A DNA stretch of 64,000 bases, from the NCBI RefSeq assembly GCF_000382705.1, contig NZ_ARQE01000004.1:280197-344196 (forward strand). Direction: 5' to 3'. Source of the DNA: Aureimonas ureilytica DSM 18598 = NBRC 106430 (GTDB lineage Bacteria; Pseudomonadota; Alphaproteobacteria; Rhizobiales; Rhizobiaceae). The notes beneath the pieces are model-generated. The model ran no database searches and had not been told where the DNA came from. It saw nothing but the letters and a program-made list of their open reading frames with translations. Made by a program: the position numbers and the translations under genes. Positions 44,234-52,978 of the stretch are shown one piece after another; within the stretch, counting starts at the first letter, position 1; each line of letters starts with the position of its first letter.

Positions 44234-45328
44234 TCAGGCCGCGTCCTGCGTCTTGGCCGCGTCCGGCAGCCAGGAGCGGTAGAGCGGATGATCGGCCGTG
44301 ATCGGCAGCGGCGTCGGCTGGCCGGTGCGCTGCGAATGATAGGCCGCCGTCACGAGTTCGAGCGAGTTGCGCGCGTCCTGGAGCGTCACGGGCGGCTCGC
44401 CGCCGGAGACGATCGCCTCGTGGAACAGCTCGAACTGGCGCGTATAGCCGTCCTCGCGGACTTCGTAAGTGGCCAACGCCGCGTCCACCCGCGCCTGATG
44501 CGCCTCGTCCCCGGCGATGAAGGTCCAGGGATCGCGGCCCATCGTGTAGGGCTCGAGAATGCTTTCGGCCACGAGATCGTGGAAGCAGAAGCGCAGGCGC
44601 GAGATTTCCTTGCGCGAGCCGAGCGTCATGGAGAGGCTGGCGAGCGAGCCGTTCGCCATCTTCACCGAAAGCGCGGCCGTGTCCTCGACCTCGATCGGGT
44701 TCACCAGCGTCGCGCCATAGGCGAAGACCTCGGCGCAGGCGCCATGGACATAGTTCAGCATGTCATGGGCGTGGATCGCGTGGCCGAGAAGGCCGCCGCC
44801 GAGTTCCGACTTCCACTTGCCGCGCCAGGGCACCTCGTAATAGGCCGGGCCGCGCCACCAATGCGTCTCGATCGTGGTGAGGAACGGACGGCCCGTCAGC
44901 CCCTTCTCGATCAGGAATTTCAGCTTCTGCAGGCCGGTGCCGTAGCGATACTGGAAGATCGGCATGAGCTTGGGGCCCGCCGCGCGATCCACGATCGCGG
45001 CCATCTCGTCGACTTCCGCGATGGAGCCGAAGAGCGGCTTCTCGCAGATCACATGCTTGCCGGCCTCGATCACGCGCCGGCACAGGTCGAAATGCGAATC
45101 GGGCGGCGTGCAGATGTCGATGAGGTCGAGATCGTCGCGCGCGATCAGCGTCGCGACGTCCTGCGTGTATTCGGGAATGGCATATTGGTCGCAGAGCCTG
45201 CGACCGCGATCCTCGTCCAGCGAGCAGAGGACGACGACCTCGAAGAGGTCCTTGATCCAGTCGAAGCCGGCCAGATGCCGCTCGGCGATGCCGGCGCCGA
45301 CGATGCCGACGCGCAGTTTCCGGGTCAT
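44234..45328 (-). CDS. Gfo/Idh/MocA-family oxidoreductase
   Basis: A 364-residue NAD(P)-dependent sugar or polyol dehydrogenase. The Rossmann motif GIVGAGIAERHL is at about 8-19 and the family motif EKP lies in CEKPLFG (about 94-100). The C-terminal domain contains WWRGPAYYEVPWRGKWKSELGGGLLGHAIHAHDML, with the conserved His and Asp residues near the active site. The substrate is unknown, but the gene is in an operon with another Gfo/Idh/MocA enzyme and divergent from a sugar ABC importer, so a carbohydrate or inositol-like compound is likely. It begins 15 bases after the upstream oxidoreductase. Confidence 0.87.
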   Translation of the reverse strand: MTRKLRVGIVGAGIAERHLAGFDWIKDLFEVVVLCSLDEDRGRRLCDQYAIPEYTQDVATLIARDDLDLIDICTPPDSHFDLCRRVIEAGKHVICEKPLFGSIAEVDEMAAIVDRAAGPKLMPIFQYRYGTGLQKLKFLIEKGLTGRPFLTTIETHWWRGPAYYEVPWRGKWKSELGGGLLGHAIHAHDMLNYVHGACAEVFAYGATLVNPIEVEDTAALSVKMANGSLASLSMTLGSRKEISRLRFCFHDLVAESILEPYTMGRDPWTFIAGDEAHQARVDAALATYEVREDGYTRQFELFHEAIVSGGEPPVTLQDARNSLELVTAAYHSQRTGQPTPLPITADHPLYRSWLPDAAKTQDAA

Positions 45329-45343
45329 GATGCGCCCTCCCCT

Positions 45344-46354
45344 TCAGCGATTGCCGATGCGCACGGCGTTGGCCTGCGCTTCCAGCGACAGGCGGCACAC
45401 CTCGAAGACGTGGCGCTGCGGCATGGCGGTTTCGGTCCGGTCCTTCACGTCGTCGGCGAAGGCCTGGAAATAGGGCAGCTTCTCTTCGCTGCAGTCGATA
45501 TGGACGTTCTCGGTCCCGTTGACGAGGAAGAGGTGGTCCTTCCCCGGACGGCCGGAAATGTCGATATATTTGCGCAGCTCGATATAGCCCTCGGTGCCGA
45601 GAATCGTCAGGCGCCCGTCGCCCCAGGTGCCGAGCGCGTCGGGCGTGAACCAGTCGACGCGCACGAAGCCCGAGGCCTTGTCGGAGCGCAGCAGGATCTC
45701 GCCGTAATCCTCGAAGCGGGGCTTGTCCGGCATGGCGAAATTGCCGATCGCGCTCGACACGATCTCGGCCGTCTCGGAGCCGGTGTAGTACAGGAACTGG
45801 TCGATCTGGTGGGACGCGATGTCCACGATGATGCCGCCGAAGCGGTCGGGATCGAAGAACCAGTCGGGGCGCGTGGCGAGCTGGAGGCGGTGCGGCCCCA
45901 TGCCCATGGTCTGCACGACCTGGCCGATGCGGCCCTCGCGCACGAGCTCGCCGGCCTTCACGGCGGAGCGCACGCTGTGGCGCTCGGTGAAGCAGACCGA
46001 GAAGATCTTGCCCGTCTCCTCGACGGTGCGGCGGACCTCCTCGAGCTGGGCGAAGGTGGTGACGCCCGGCTTGTCGGTCATCACGTCCTTGCCCGCCTTC
46101 ATGGCGCGCACGGCGAGCCCGGCGCGGTCGGCGGGAATGGCGGCGATGCAGATGATGTCGATCGAGGCGTCCGCGAAGATCGCGTCGCGATCGAGCTTGG
46201 GCGCGTTCGGATAATCGGTTTCGAGCGCTTTCAGGACGCCGGGCGCGGTGGTTTCAGGGCAATAGCCGACGAACTCGCAGCCCGCCGCGATCAGGCCCTT
46301 GATGTGGTCGAAAATATGCCCATGGTCGATGCCCACAGCCGCAAATCTCAGCAT
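45344..46354 (-). CDS. Gfo/Idh/MocA-family oxidoreductase
   Basis: A 336-residue protein of the same superfamily as its neighbour but from a different subgroup. The N-terminal nucleotide-binding motif is degenerate (AAVGIDHGHIFDH instead of GxGxxG) and the EKP motif reads TDKPG. The C-terminal domain is intact, with GGIIVDIASHQIDQFLYYTGSE containing the catalytic-type His. It is the first gene of the leftward operon; GGGAGGAGC precedes the ATG. The changed motifs leave open whether it is a dehydrogenase, an isomerase-like or a cofactor-binding accessory enzyme. Confidence 0.83.
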   Translation of the reverse strand: MLRFAAVGIDHGHIFDHIKGLIAAGCEFVGYCPETTAPGVLKALETDYPNAPKLDRDAIFADASIDIICIAAIPADRAGLAVRAMKAGKDVMTDKPGVTTFAQLEEVRRTVEETGKIFSVCFTERHSVRSAVKAGELVREGRIGQVVQTMGMGPHRLQLATRPDWFFDPDRFGGIIVDIASHQIDQFLYYTGSETAEIVSSAIGNFAMPDKPRFEDYGEILLRSDKASGFVRVDWFTPDALGTWGDGRLTILGTEGYIELRKYIDISGRPGKDHLFLVNGTENVHIDCSEEKLPYFQAFADDVKDRTETAMPQRHVFEVCRLSLEAQANAVRIGNR

Positions 46355-46409
46355 GTCCGAATGCTCCTCCCGTCACGGACCGACGCGACGAAACGCTAAA
46401 AGCACGCCG

Positions 46410-46446
46410 CTGGTCAGACCAGACACGCCACATCGGGGATTGTCAA
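46410..46446 (-). promoter_or_regulatory. Leftward promoter with FadR-type operator O1
   Basis: On the minus strand: TTGACA (46446-46441), a 17-base spacer, then a weak -10 TCTGGT (46423-46418). The perfect palindrome CTGGTC-A-GACCAG (46410-46422) covers that -10. TGGT-N3-ACCA is the recognised pattern for FadR-subfamily regulators. Confidence 0.68.
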
Positions 46447-46499
46447 GACGCCCCACCGGGTGGAGATCTCTGCGCTGTCGGGCACGCTTATGTAGCCAG

Positions 46500-46528
46500 T
46501 TGACAATCTGGTAAGACCAAGCATTCTG
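46500..46528 (+). promoter_or_regulatory. Rightward promoter with FadR-type operator O2
   Basis: TTGACA at 46500-46505 is followed by TGGT-AAG-ACCA at 46509-46519, which fills the spacer, and a weak -10 (CATTCT, 46522-46527). The core matches O1 in pattern, and the two centres are 98 bases apart. The downstream gene begins at 46585 with GGGAGGAAG before the ATG. Confidence 0.65.
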
Positions 46529-46584
46529 ATCAGCACGGCCGATCGAGCGGGAGGGCTCGCCGGCATTCTGGGAGGAAGTTCAGC

Positions 46585-47862
46585 ATGAAAAAGCGGCATC
46601 TACCGCTCCTGGCCCTTTGCGCGCTCGGCGCTTCCACGGCCCTGTCGTCCCGCGCCTTCGCGGCCGAGATCACCCTCGCCTGCCAGGATGTCGGCTTCGG
46701 CTGCACGGCCATGGCGCCGGTGATCAAGCGCTTCGAGGCTGCGAACCCGGACATCACGGTCAAGGTCGAGAACGTCCCCTACCAGTCTCTGGTGGAAAGC
46801 CTCCCCGTTCAGCTGGAATCCGGCCAGGGCCCGGACATGGCGGTCGTCACCGATCTCGGTGGCCTCAGCCGCTTCTATCTGGACCTGCGCCCCTATGTGG
46901 ACGCCGCCCGCTTCGAGGCGGAATATCCCCAGACGCTCTCCTGGCTGCGCGGCGCGGACCCGACGGGCAAGGCCATCAACGGCATGCCGACGACGCTCAC
47001 CGTCAACGGCGCCTATGTGAACCTCTCGCTCTTCGATCAGGCCGGCGTGCCCGTGCCGAAGGAAGGCGCGACCTGGGCGGACTGGGCCGAGGCGACGCGC
47101 AAGGTCGCCAAAGCCACCAACACCGAATACGCCATGGAAATGGACCGCTCGGGCCATCGCTTCGCGAGCCTTGCGATCAGCTACGGCGCGCAGCTTGTGG
47201 ACGACAAGGGCCAGCCCGTCGTGGACGAGGGCCTGAAGAAAGCCATCGAGCAGTTCGTCGCCTGGCACAAGGATGGCACGATGCCGCTCGACCTCTGGGG
47301 CGCGGTCGGCGGCGCGACGCATCGCGAGCTGTTCGCCGACTTCCTGAACGCCAAGACGGTGCTCTATTTCGGCGGCTCCTGGACCCTCAACAAGATGGAC
47401 AAGGAGGTCGGCGACCTCTTCGACTGGGAGGTCGCGCCCGCCCCCTGCGGCCCGGGTTCCTGCACGGTGATGCCGGGCGGCGGCGCGCTGGTCGGCTTCA
47501 AGCAGACCAAGAGCCCGGAAGCGGTCGGCAAGCTCATCGAGTTCATGTCGCTGCCCGAGAACAATGCCGAGATGGTGGTCGCTGCCGTCGAGATCCCGGC
47601 CTCGAAATCCCTCATCGACAAGGGGCTCGACTATCCGGGCGCCTCCGAGCGCACGCGCGAATCTCTGAAGACCTTCGCCGCGCAGGTGCCCAAGATGGCC
47701 CCGGCCGCCTTCCGCTTCCAGGGCTGGCGCTACCAGCGCGCCATGATGAACGCCATGACCACGCGCATCAGCCAGGTCATCAACGGCGAACTCGACGTCG
47801 ACACGGCGCTGTCGCGCATCAAGCAGGACACCGAAATGGCCCTGCAGGCCGCCGCCAAGTAA
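46585..47862 (+). CDS. Carbohydrate-type ABC transporter solute-binding protein (SBP_bac_1)
   Basis: A 425-residue periplasmic binding protein. The signal peptide spans about 1-27 (LLALCALGASTALSSRAFA|A). The mature part shows FEAANPDITVKVENVPYQSLVESLPVQLESGQGPDMAVV, the standard family-1 pattern, and later NKMDKEVGDLFDWEVAPAP. Cys pairs at QDVGFGCT and CGPGSC are unusual for this family and may form disulfides in the periplasm. It starts the rightward four-gene operon and is divergent from the oxidoreductases, under FadR-type site O2. The substrate is probably a sugar or sugar derivative. Confidence 0.88.
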   Translation: MKKRHLPLLALCALGASTALSSRAFAAEITLACQDVGFGCTAMAPVIKRFEAANPDITVKVENVPYQSLVESLPVQLESGQGPDMAVVTDLGGLSRFYLDLRPYVDAARFEAEYPQTLSWLRGADPTGKAINGMPTTLTVNGAYVNLSLFDQAGVPVPKEGATWADWAEATRKVAKATNTEYAMEMDRSGHRFASLAISYGAQLVDDKGQPVVDEGLKKAIEQFVAWHKDGTMPLDLWGAVGGATHRELFADFLNAKTVLYFGGSWTLNKMDKEVGDLFDWEVAPAPCGPGSCTVMPGGGALVGFKQTKSPEAVGKLIEFMSLPENNAEMVVAAVEIPASKSLIDKGLDYPGASERTRESLKTFAAQVPKMAPAAFRFQGWRYQRAMMNAMTTRISQVINGELDVDTALSRIKQDTEMALQAAAK

Positions 47863-47879
47863 GGCCGGGGAGAGCGATC

Positions 47880-48869
47880 ATGGCCGTCACGCAAGGCTTG
47901 AAACACGCGGTCGGCGGGGTCTTCGCCCTGCCCGCCCGCGCCATCGAACCGATCATGCTGCGGGTGCAGAAGTTGATCGGCGCGAGGAGGATGCCCTGGG
48001 TCTTCCTCGTGCCGAACCTGACGGCCGTGCTTCTCTTCTCGCTCCTGCCGGTGGGCATCAACGTCTTCTATTCGCTGACCGGCAGCGACCGCCTCTACCC
48101 TTCCGAGCGGCCCTATATCGGCTCGGAGAATTTCGCGACGCTTCTCGACTGCGCCAGCTATCTCGACCCCGCCTCCTGCCGGGCGGACCTCTTCTGGCGG
48201 GCGGTGCGCAACACGATGCTCTTCGTGCCGGTGCAGGTCACCTGCATGATCGGCGTCTCGCTGCTGGCGGCGATCTGCCTCAACCGCAAGATCCGTGGCC
48301 GGGGCTTCTTCCGGGCGATCTTCTTCTTCCCGGTCATGCTCTCGCCCGTCGTGGTGGCGCTGACCTGGCAGTGGATCCTGCAGCGAAACGGCGCGCTGAA
48401 CGGGCTTCTCAATGCGCTCGGCCTGCCCGGCGCCAACTGGCTGGCCTTTCCCGACACCGCCTTCTTCTGGACCGTCTTCGTCACGGTCTGGGCCCATATG
48501 GGCTTCTACACGATCATGCTGCTCGCCGGCCTCCAGGCCATTCCGGGCGATGTCTACGAGGCCGCCCGCATGGACAAGGCCTCCACCTGGCGCGTCTTCT
48601 CGCGCATCACCGTGCCGCTTCTCAAACCCGTCCTGCTCGTCGTCTTCGTGCTCTGCGTCATCCGCTCGGTGCAGACCTTCGACGAGCTCTACGTCCTGAC
48701 CGGCGGCGGGCCGGGATCGGCCACGATGCTGATCGTCCAATATATCTACGAAGTCGGCTTCGCCGTTCAGCCCCGCAATTTCGGCCTCGCCGCCGCCGCC
48801 TCGCTGATCCTCGGCATCGTTCTCCTGATCTTCACCGCGGTGCAGCTCCGCCTGTCGAGGAATTCCTGA
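47880..48869 (+). CDS. Carbohydrate-type ABC transporter permease (MalF/UgpA-like)
   Basis: A 329-residue permease with six membrane helices; WVFLVPNLTAVLLFSLLPVGINVFYSL forms the first. The EAA loop is PGDVYEAARMDKASTWRVFSRITVPLLKP, which couples to the ATPase. A periplasmic loop after the first helix (DCASYLDPASCRAD) carries two cysteines. VLTGGGPGSATMLIVQYIY is characteristic of the MalF/UgpA group. The ATG at 47880 follows GGGGAGAGCG; the gene lies 17 bases after the binding-protein gene and one base before the next permease. Confidence 0.9.
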   Translation: MAVTQGLKHAVGGVFALPARAIEPIMLRVQKLIGARRMPWVFLVPNLTAVLLFSLLPVGINVFYSLTGSDRLYPSERPYIGSENFATLLDCASYLDPASCRADLFWRAVRNTMLFVPVQVTCMIGVSLLAAICLNRKIRGRGFFRAIFFFPVMLSPVVVALTWQWILQRNGALNGLLNALGLPGANWLAFPDTAFFWTVFVTVWAHMGFYTIMLLAGLQAIPGDVYEAARMDKASTWRVFSRITVPLLKPVLLVVFVLCVIRSVQTFDELYVLTGGGPGSATMLIVQYIYEVGFAVQPRNFGLAAAASLILGIVLLIFTAVQLRLSRNS

Positions 48870-48870
48870 C

Positions 48871-49959
48871 ATGACGAGCCTTTCCTCCGACATGCCGGAC
48901 CGCAGCGCGCGGGGCTTCCTGTTTCGTAAGCGCGGCGGGCGTCGGGCCGATCTCAGCGACTGGCTGACCTACGGGTTCCTGATCCTCGGCCTTCTCGTGA
49001 TGTTCAGCCCGATCGTCTGGGTGGTCATCTCGTCCTTCAAGACGCAGTCGAACCTTCTGGAATTCCCGCCGACCGTCCTGCCCTACTCCGCCGAAACGGC
49101 GGTCGTGCCCGGCTTCGACGAGCCGCTGCCGCTCTACGATGTGACCCTGAAGGACGGCACGAGCGACCGCCTCGCCCAGATCCGGCGCGTCGGCAAGAAC
49201 GCGCAGATGATCGACCCCGACAATCCGGCGGCCGGGCGCGTGACCGTGCCGGTCGAGAATGCCGTGGCGGTGCGCCATGTGCGTCTGGCCACCGAGAACT
49301 ACACCAGCCTCTTCGCCGATTCCGGCAAGGCGCTCGGGACCTATGTCTATAACAGCCTCTACATCACCATCGTCGCGACGCTGATCACCGTCGTCATGAA
49401 CTCGATGGCGGCCTTCGCCCTGTCGAAATACCGTTTCCGGGGCAGTCAGGTGGCGTTGCTCGCCATTCTGGCGACGCTGATGATCCCGGCCACCGTGGTT
49501 CTCGTGCCGACCTTCCTGATCGTCTCGGAGCTGGGTCTCGTCGGCAATCTCTGGGGCGTCATCCTGCCGACGGTCGCGACCCCCACCGGCGTGTTTCTCC
49601 TGCGCCAATATATGCTGACCATTCCCGACGAGCTGATCGAGGCCGCGCGCATGGACCATGCCAGCGAATGGCTGATCTTCTGGCGCATCGTCATGCCGCT
49701 GTCCGCGCCGGCGCTCGCCGTCGTCGCGATCTTCTCGATCCTGTCGCGCTGGAACGACTTCCTTCTGCCGCTCGTCGTTCTCAACAAGCGCGAGGTCTAC
49801 ACGCTCCAGCTCGCCCTCAATTCCTTCCAGGGCGAATTCGAGCTGCGCTACGACCTGCTGCTCGCGATGACGACGCTGACGGCGCTGCCGCTCGCGGCCG
49901 CCTTCCTCTTCCTGCAACGCTACATCACCACCGGCATCGCCTCGACCGGCATCAAGTGA
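48871..49959 (+). CDS. Carbohydrate-type ABC transporter permease (MalG/UgpE-like) with large periplasmic insert
   Basis: A 362-residue permease, about 80 residues longer than typical MalG/UgpE proteins. After the first helix (about 31-53, [23 protein letters not shown]) there is a hydrophilic insert of about 85 residues (about 65-150) with alternating strands ([42 protein letters not shown]) before the second helix. The EAA loop [27 protein letters not shown] is normal, and the C-terminus has [11 protein letters not shown], the usual UgpE-type end. The insert could contact the binding protein, an inference. Confidence 0.9.
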   Translation: MTSLSSDMPDRSARGFLFRKRGGRRADLSDWLTYGFLILGLLVMFSPIVWVVISSFKTQSNLLEFPPTVLPYSAETAVVPGFDEPLPLYDVTLKDGTSDRLAQIRRVGKNAQMIDPDNPAAGRVTVPVENAVAVRHVRLATENYTSLFADSGKALGTYVYNSLYITIVATLITVVMNSMAAFALSKYRFRGSQVALLAILATLMIPATVVLVPTFLIVSELGLVGNLWGVILPTVATPTGVFLLRQYMLTIPDELIEAARMDHASEWLIFWRIVMPLSAPALAVVAIFSILSRWNDFLLPLVVLNKREVYTLQLALNSFQGEFELRYDLLLAMTTLTALPLAAAFLFLQRYITTGIASTGIK

Positions 49960-49969
49960 GCGGAACCCC

Positions 49970-51040
<1,071 letters not shown>

Positions 51041-51050
51041 GCGGTCGTTC

Positions 51051-51788
51051 TTACGGGCGCAGCACGAGTTCCATCCGCTCGGCGTGGAAGCGCGTTCGGA
51101 TCACCTGAACCGGGCGATCCTCGCCATCGACGTCGATCGCCGTCGAGACCAGAACGATGCTGTCGGGCGAAGTCGCCAGATGGTCGGCGTCGAGCGGGTG
51201 GACCCGCTCGGCGATGACCCGCGTTTCGCGGCGGCGATAATCCGCGAGCCCTTCCAGCTTCAAGGCCTCCGTCACCGAGCCGGTTTCGGCATAGGCGCGC
51301 ACGATGCCGGGAAAGCGCTCGGCCGAGAAATGCGAGGTGGCGATCGACAGGGGCACGCCATTGGCGACGCTCAAGGTCTCCAGCCGATGCAGCGGCGCGC
51401 CGACGGCGCAGCCCAGAAGCGCTGACAGCTCCGCGTCGGCGCGCGCGGCGTCGGCCCGGATCAACCGGCCGCCGGGCGTGCGCCCCTGTGCCAGGACGTT
51501 TTCCGAAAAGCGCGTGCGCGGCCCGATCGGATAGGCGAGCCGCTGCACCGGCGCGTTGACGAAGGTGCCGCGCCCGCGCTCGACGCGCAGCAGGCCCTCC
51601 ACCGCCAGCGACTGGATCGCCCGGCGCACCGTGTGGCGATTCACCCCGAAGCGTTCGGCCAGATCGATCTCGGGCGGCAGGCGCTCGGTCAGCGCCCCTT
51701 CCGCGATATCCAGGCGAATCCGGTCGGCCACCCGGCGCCAGCGCGTCACGCCCTCGTCCATCCCGTTCAAACTTGGCCCCCTCGCCAT
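51051..51788 (-). CDS. phnF: Phosphonate regulator PhnF (GntR family, HutC type)
   Basis: A 245-residue regulator: winged helix-turn-helix at about 15-80 (LPPEIDLAERFGVNRHTVRRAIQSLAVEGLLRVERGRGTFV), followed by a UTRA ligand-binding domain to about 240. That combination and the position divergent from phnG define PhnF, the phosphonate-responsive regulator of C-P lyase operons. The intergenic region carries a cluster of AGAC/GTCT half-sites at 51828-51867 that it might bind. An alternative start at 51761 (DEGVTRWRR) is possible; neither has a strong ribosome-binding site. Confidence 0.88.
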   Translation of the reverse strand: MARGPSLNGMDEGVTRWRRVADRIRLDIAEGALTERLPPEIDLAERFGVNRHTVRRAIQSLAVEGLLRVERGRGTFVNAPVQRLAYPIGPRTRFSENVLAQGRTPGGRLIRADAARADAELSALLGCAVGAPLHRLETLSVANGVPLSIATSHFSAERFPGIVRAYAETGSVTEALKLEGLADYRRRETRVIAERVHPLDADHLATSPDSIVLVSTAIDVDGEDRPVQVIRTRFHAERMELVLRP

Positions 51789-51797
51789 TCTTTCGCG

Positions 51798-51815
51798 CCG
51801 TCATACTGGCGTCAC
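51798..51815 (+). promoter_or_regulatory. Candidate PhoB box upstream of phnG
   Basis: CCGTCAT, four bases, GCGTCAC, with 11-base periodicity. The halves match the PhoB consensus CTGTCA(T/C) in six and five of seven positions. A weak -10 (TAGACG, 51827-51832) lies 11 bases after it, as in PhoB-activated promoters. Confidence 0.5.
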
Positions 51816-51827
51816 CGATGGACTGCT

Positions 51828-51867
51828 AGACGTGTCTCGTCCAGACTAGATGTCTAAACAACTAGAC
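51828..51867. promoter_or_regulatory. Cluster of AGAC/GTCT half-sites, candidate PhnF operators
   Basis: Five half-sites in 40 bases: AGAC 51828, GTCT 51834, AGAC 51843, GTCT 51852, AGAC 51864. Pairs form inverted repeats, e.g. GTCTA-N6-TAGAC at 51852-51867. HutC-type GntR regulators favour such GTCTA/TAGAC arms. The cluster overlaps the likely phnG promoter. Confidence 0.5.
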
Positions 51868-51885
51868 CAATTACCGGACGAACCG

Positions 51886-52368
51886 ATGCTTGCAGCTTCC
51901 GACGCTTCCCCCGATCCCAGCGCGGCGCCCCGCCAAAGGGCGATGGGCGCCTTCGCGCTCGCCCCCGCCGCGCTGCTCCTTCAGCTGCGCGACCGCCTGC
52001 CGGCCGACCTGCCGCAGGCCCATCCCGTGCGCGGGCCGCAGATCGGCCTGGTCATGCTGCGCGGGCGGGCGGGCGGCGGCGGTGCGCCGTTCAACCTGGG
52101 CGAAGCCAGCGTCTGCCGCGCCACGGTCCGGCTCGGCAGCGGCGAGGTCGGCCATGCGATGATCCTCGGGCGCGACGCCGAGAAGACACGGCTCGCCGCC
52201 CATCTCGACGCGCTCTGGCAGCACCCGGACTGGCGCGAGCGGATCGAGAGCGAGATCGTCGAGCCGGCGCTCGCCGCCGACGCGGCCGACGCCGCCCGGC
52301 GATCCGCCGAGACCGAGGCGACGCGGGTGGATTTCTTCACCGTCGTGCGGGGCGAGGATCAGGCCTGA
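51886..52368 (+). CDS. phnG: Phosphonate C-P lyase subunit PhnG
   Basis: A 160-residue subunit of the C-P lyase core complex (PhnGHIJ), which with PhnI transfers the phosphonate to the ribosyl moiety of a nucleoside triphosphate. Seen are VRGPQIGLVMLRGRAGGGGAPFNLGEASVCRATVRL and GHAMILGRDAEKTRLAAHLDAL, characteristic of PhnG. An in-frame ATG at 51850 lies inside the half-site cluster; ATG 51886 fits the family length and places the operators upstream. A later ATG at 51943 is also possible. The stop overlaps phnH by one base. Confidence 0.9.
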   Translation: MLAASDASPDPSAAPRQRAMGAFALAPAALLLQLRDRLPADLPQAHPVRGPQIGLVMLRGRAGGGGAPFNLGEASVCRATVRLGSGEVGHAMILGRDAEKTRLAAHLDALWQHPDWRERIESEIVEPALAADAADAARRSAETEATRVDFFTVVRGEDQA

Positions 52369-52976
52369 TGGACACGAAACTCTCCACCCAAACGGTTTCG
52401 GGCGGCTTCTTCGACCCCGTGCTCGGCGCGCAGGACGCGTTCCGCCGGATCATGACCGCCTTCGCCGAGCCCGGCACGATCGTGACCCTCCCCCATCCCG
52501 TCGAGGCGCCGGCGTCGCTTGTTCCGGCCGCCGCCGTGCTTCTCCTGACGCTGGCCGACGCCGACGCGCCGGTCTTCCTCGACCCCGCGCTGGCGGGCGG
52601 CGCGGTGCCCGGCTGGCTCGGCTTCCATACCGGCGCCGAGATCACCCAAGAGCCGGAAGGCGCGAGTTTCGCGGTCCTTGGCGAGGGGTCCGACCCCGCC
52701 GGCTGGGCGCGTTTCTCGCTCGGCACCGACAGCTATCCCGACCGCGCGGCGACCTTGATCCTGCCGGTGGCGAGCCTTCAGGGCGGCGCGCCGCTCACCC
52801 TCGCGGGCCCCGGCATCGAGACCACGCGCCAGTTCGGCCCACGCGGGCTGCCGGAGGGTTTCCTCGCCGCGCGCGCGGCGAACGCGGCGCTCTTCCCCCG
52901 CGGCCACGATCTCGTTCTCGTCTGCGGCGAAGAGCTGGTCGCCCTGCCGCGCACCACGCGCATTCGGGGGGTCTGA
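52368..52976 (+). CDS. phnH: Phosphonate C-P lyase subunit PhnH
   Basis: A 202-residue PhnH, a core-complex subunit of PLP-transferase-like fold without the PLP lysine and so probably structural. The N-terminal GGFFDPVLGAQDAFRRIMTAFAEPGTIVTLP is a strong family signature, as are LPGPGI-like LAGPGIE and FPRGHDLVLVCGEELVALPRTTR at the end. It sits between phnG and phnI with overlaps of a few bases, as in most C-P lyase operons. Confidence 0.94.
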   Translation: MDTKLSTQTVSGGFFDPVLGAQDAFRRIMTAFAEPGTIVTLPHPVEAPASLVPAAAVLLLTLADADAPVFLDPALAGGAVPGWLGFHTGAEITQEPEGASFAVLGEGSDPAGWARFSLGTDSYPDRAATLILPVASLQGGAPLTLAGPGIETTRQFGPRGLPEGFLAARAANAALFPRGHDLVLVCGEELVALPRTTRIRGV

Positions 52977-52978
52977 CC

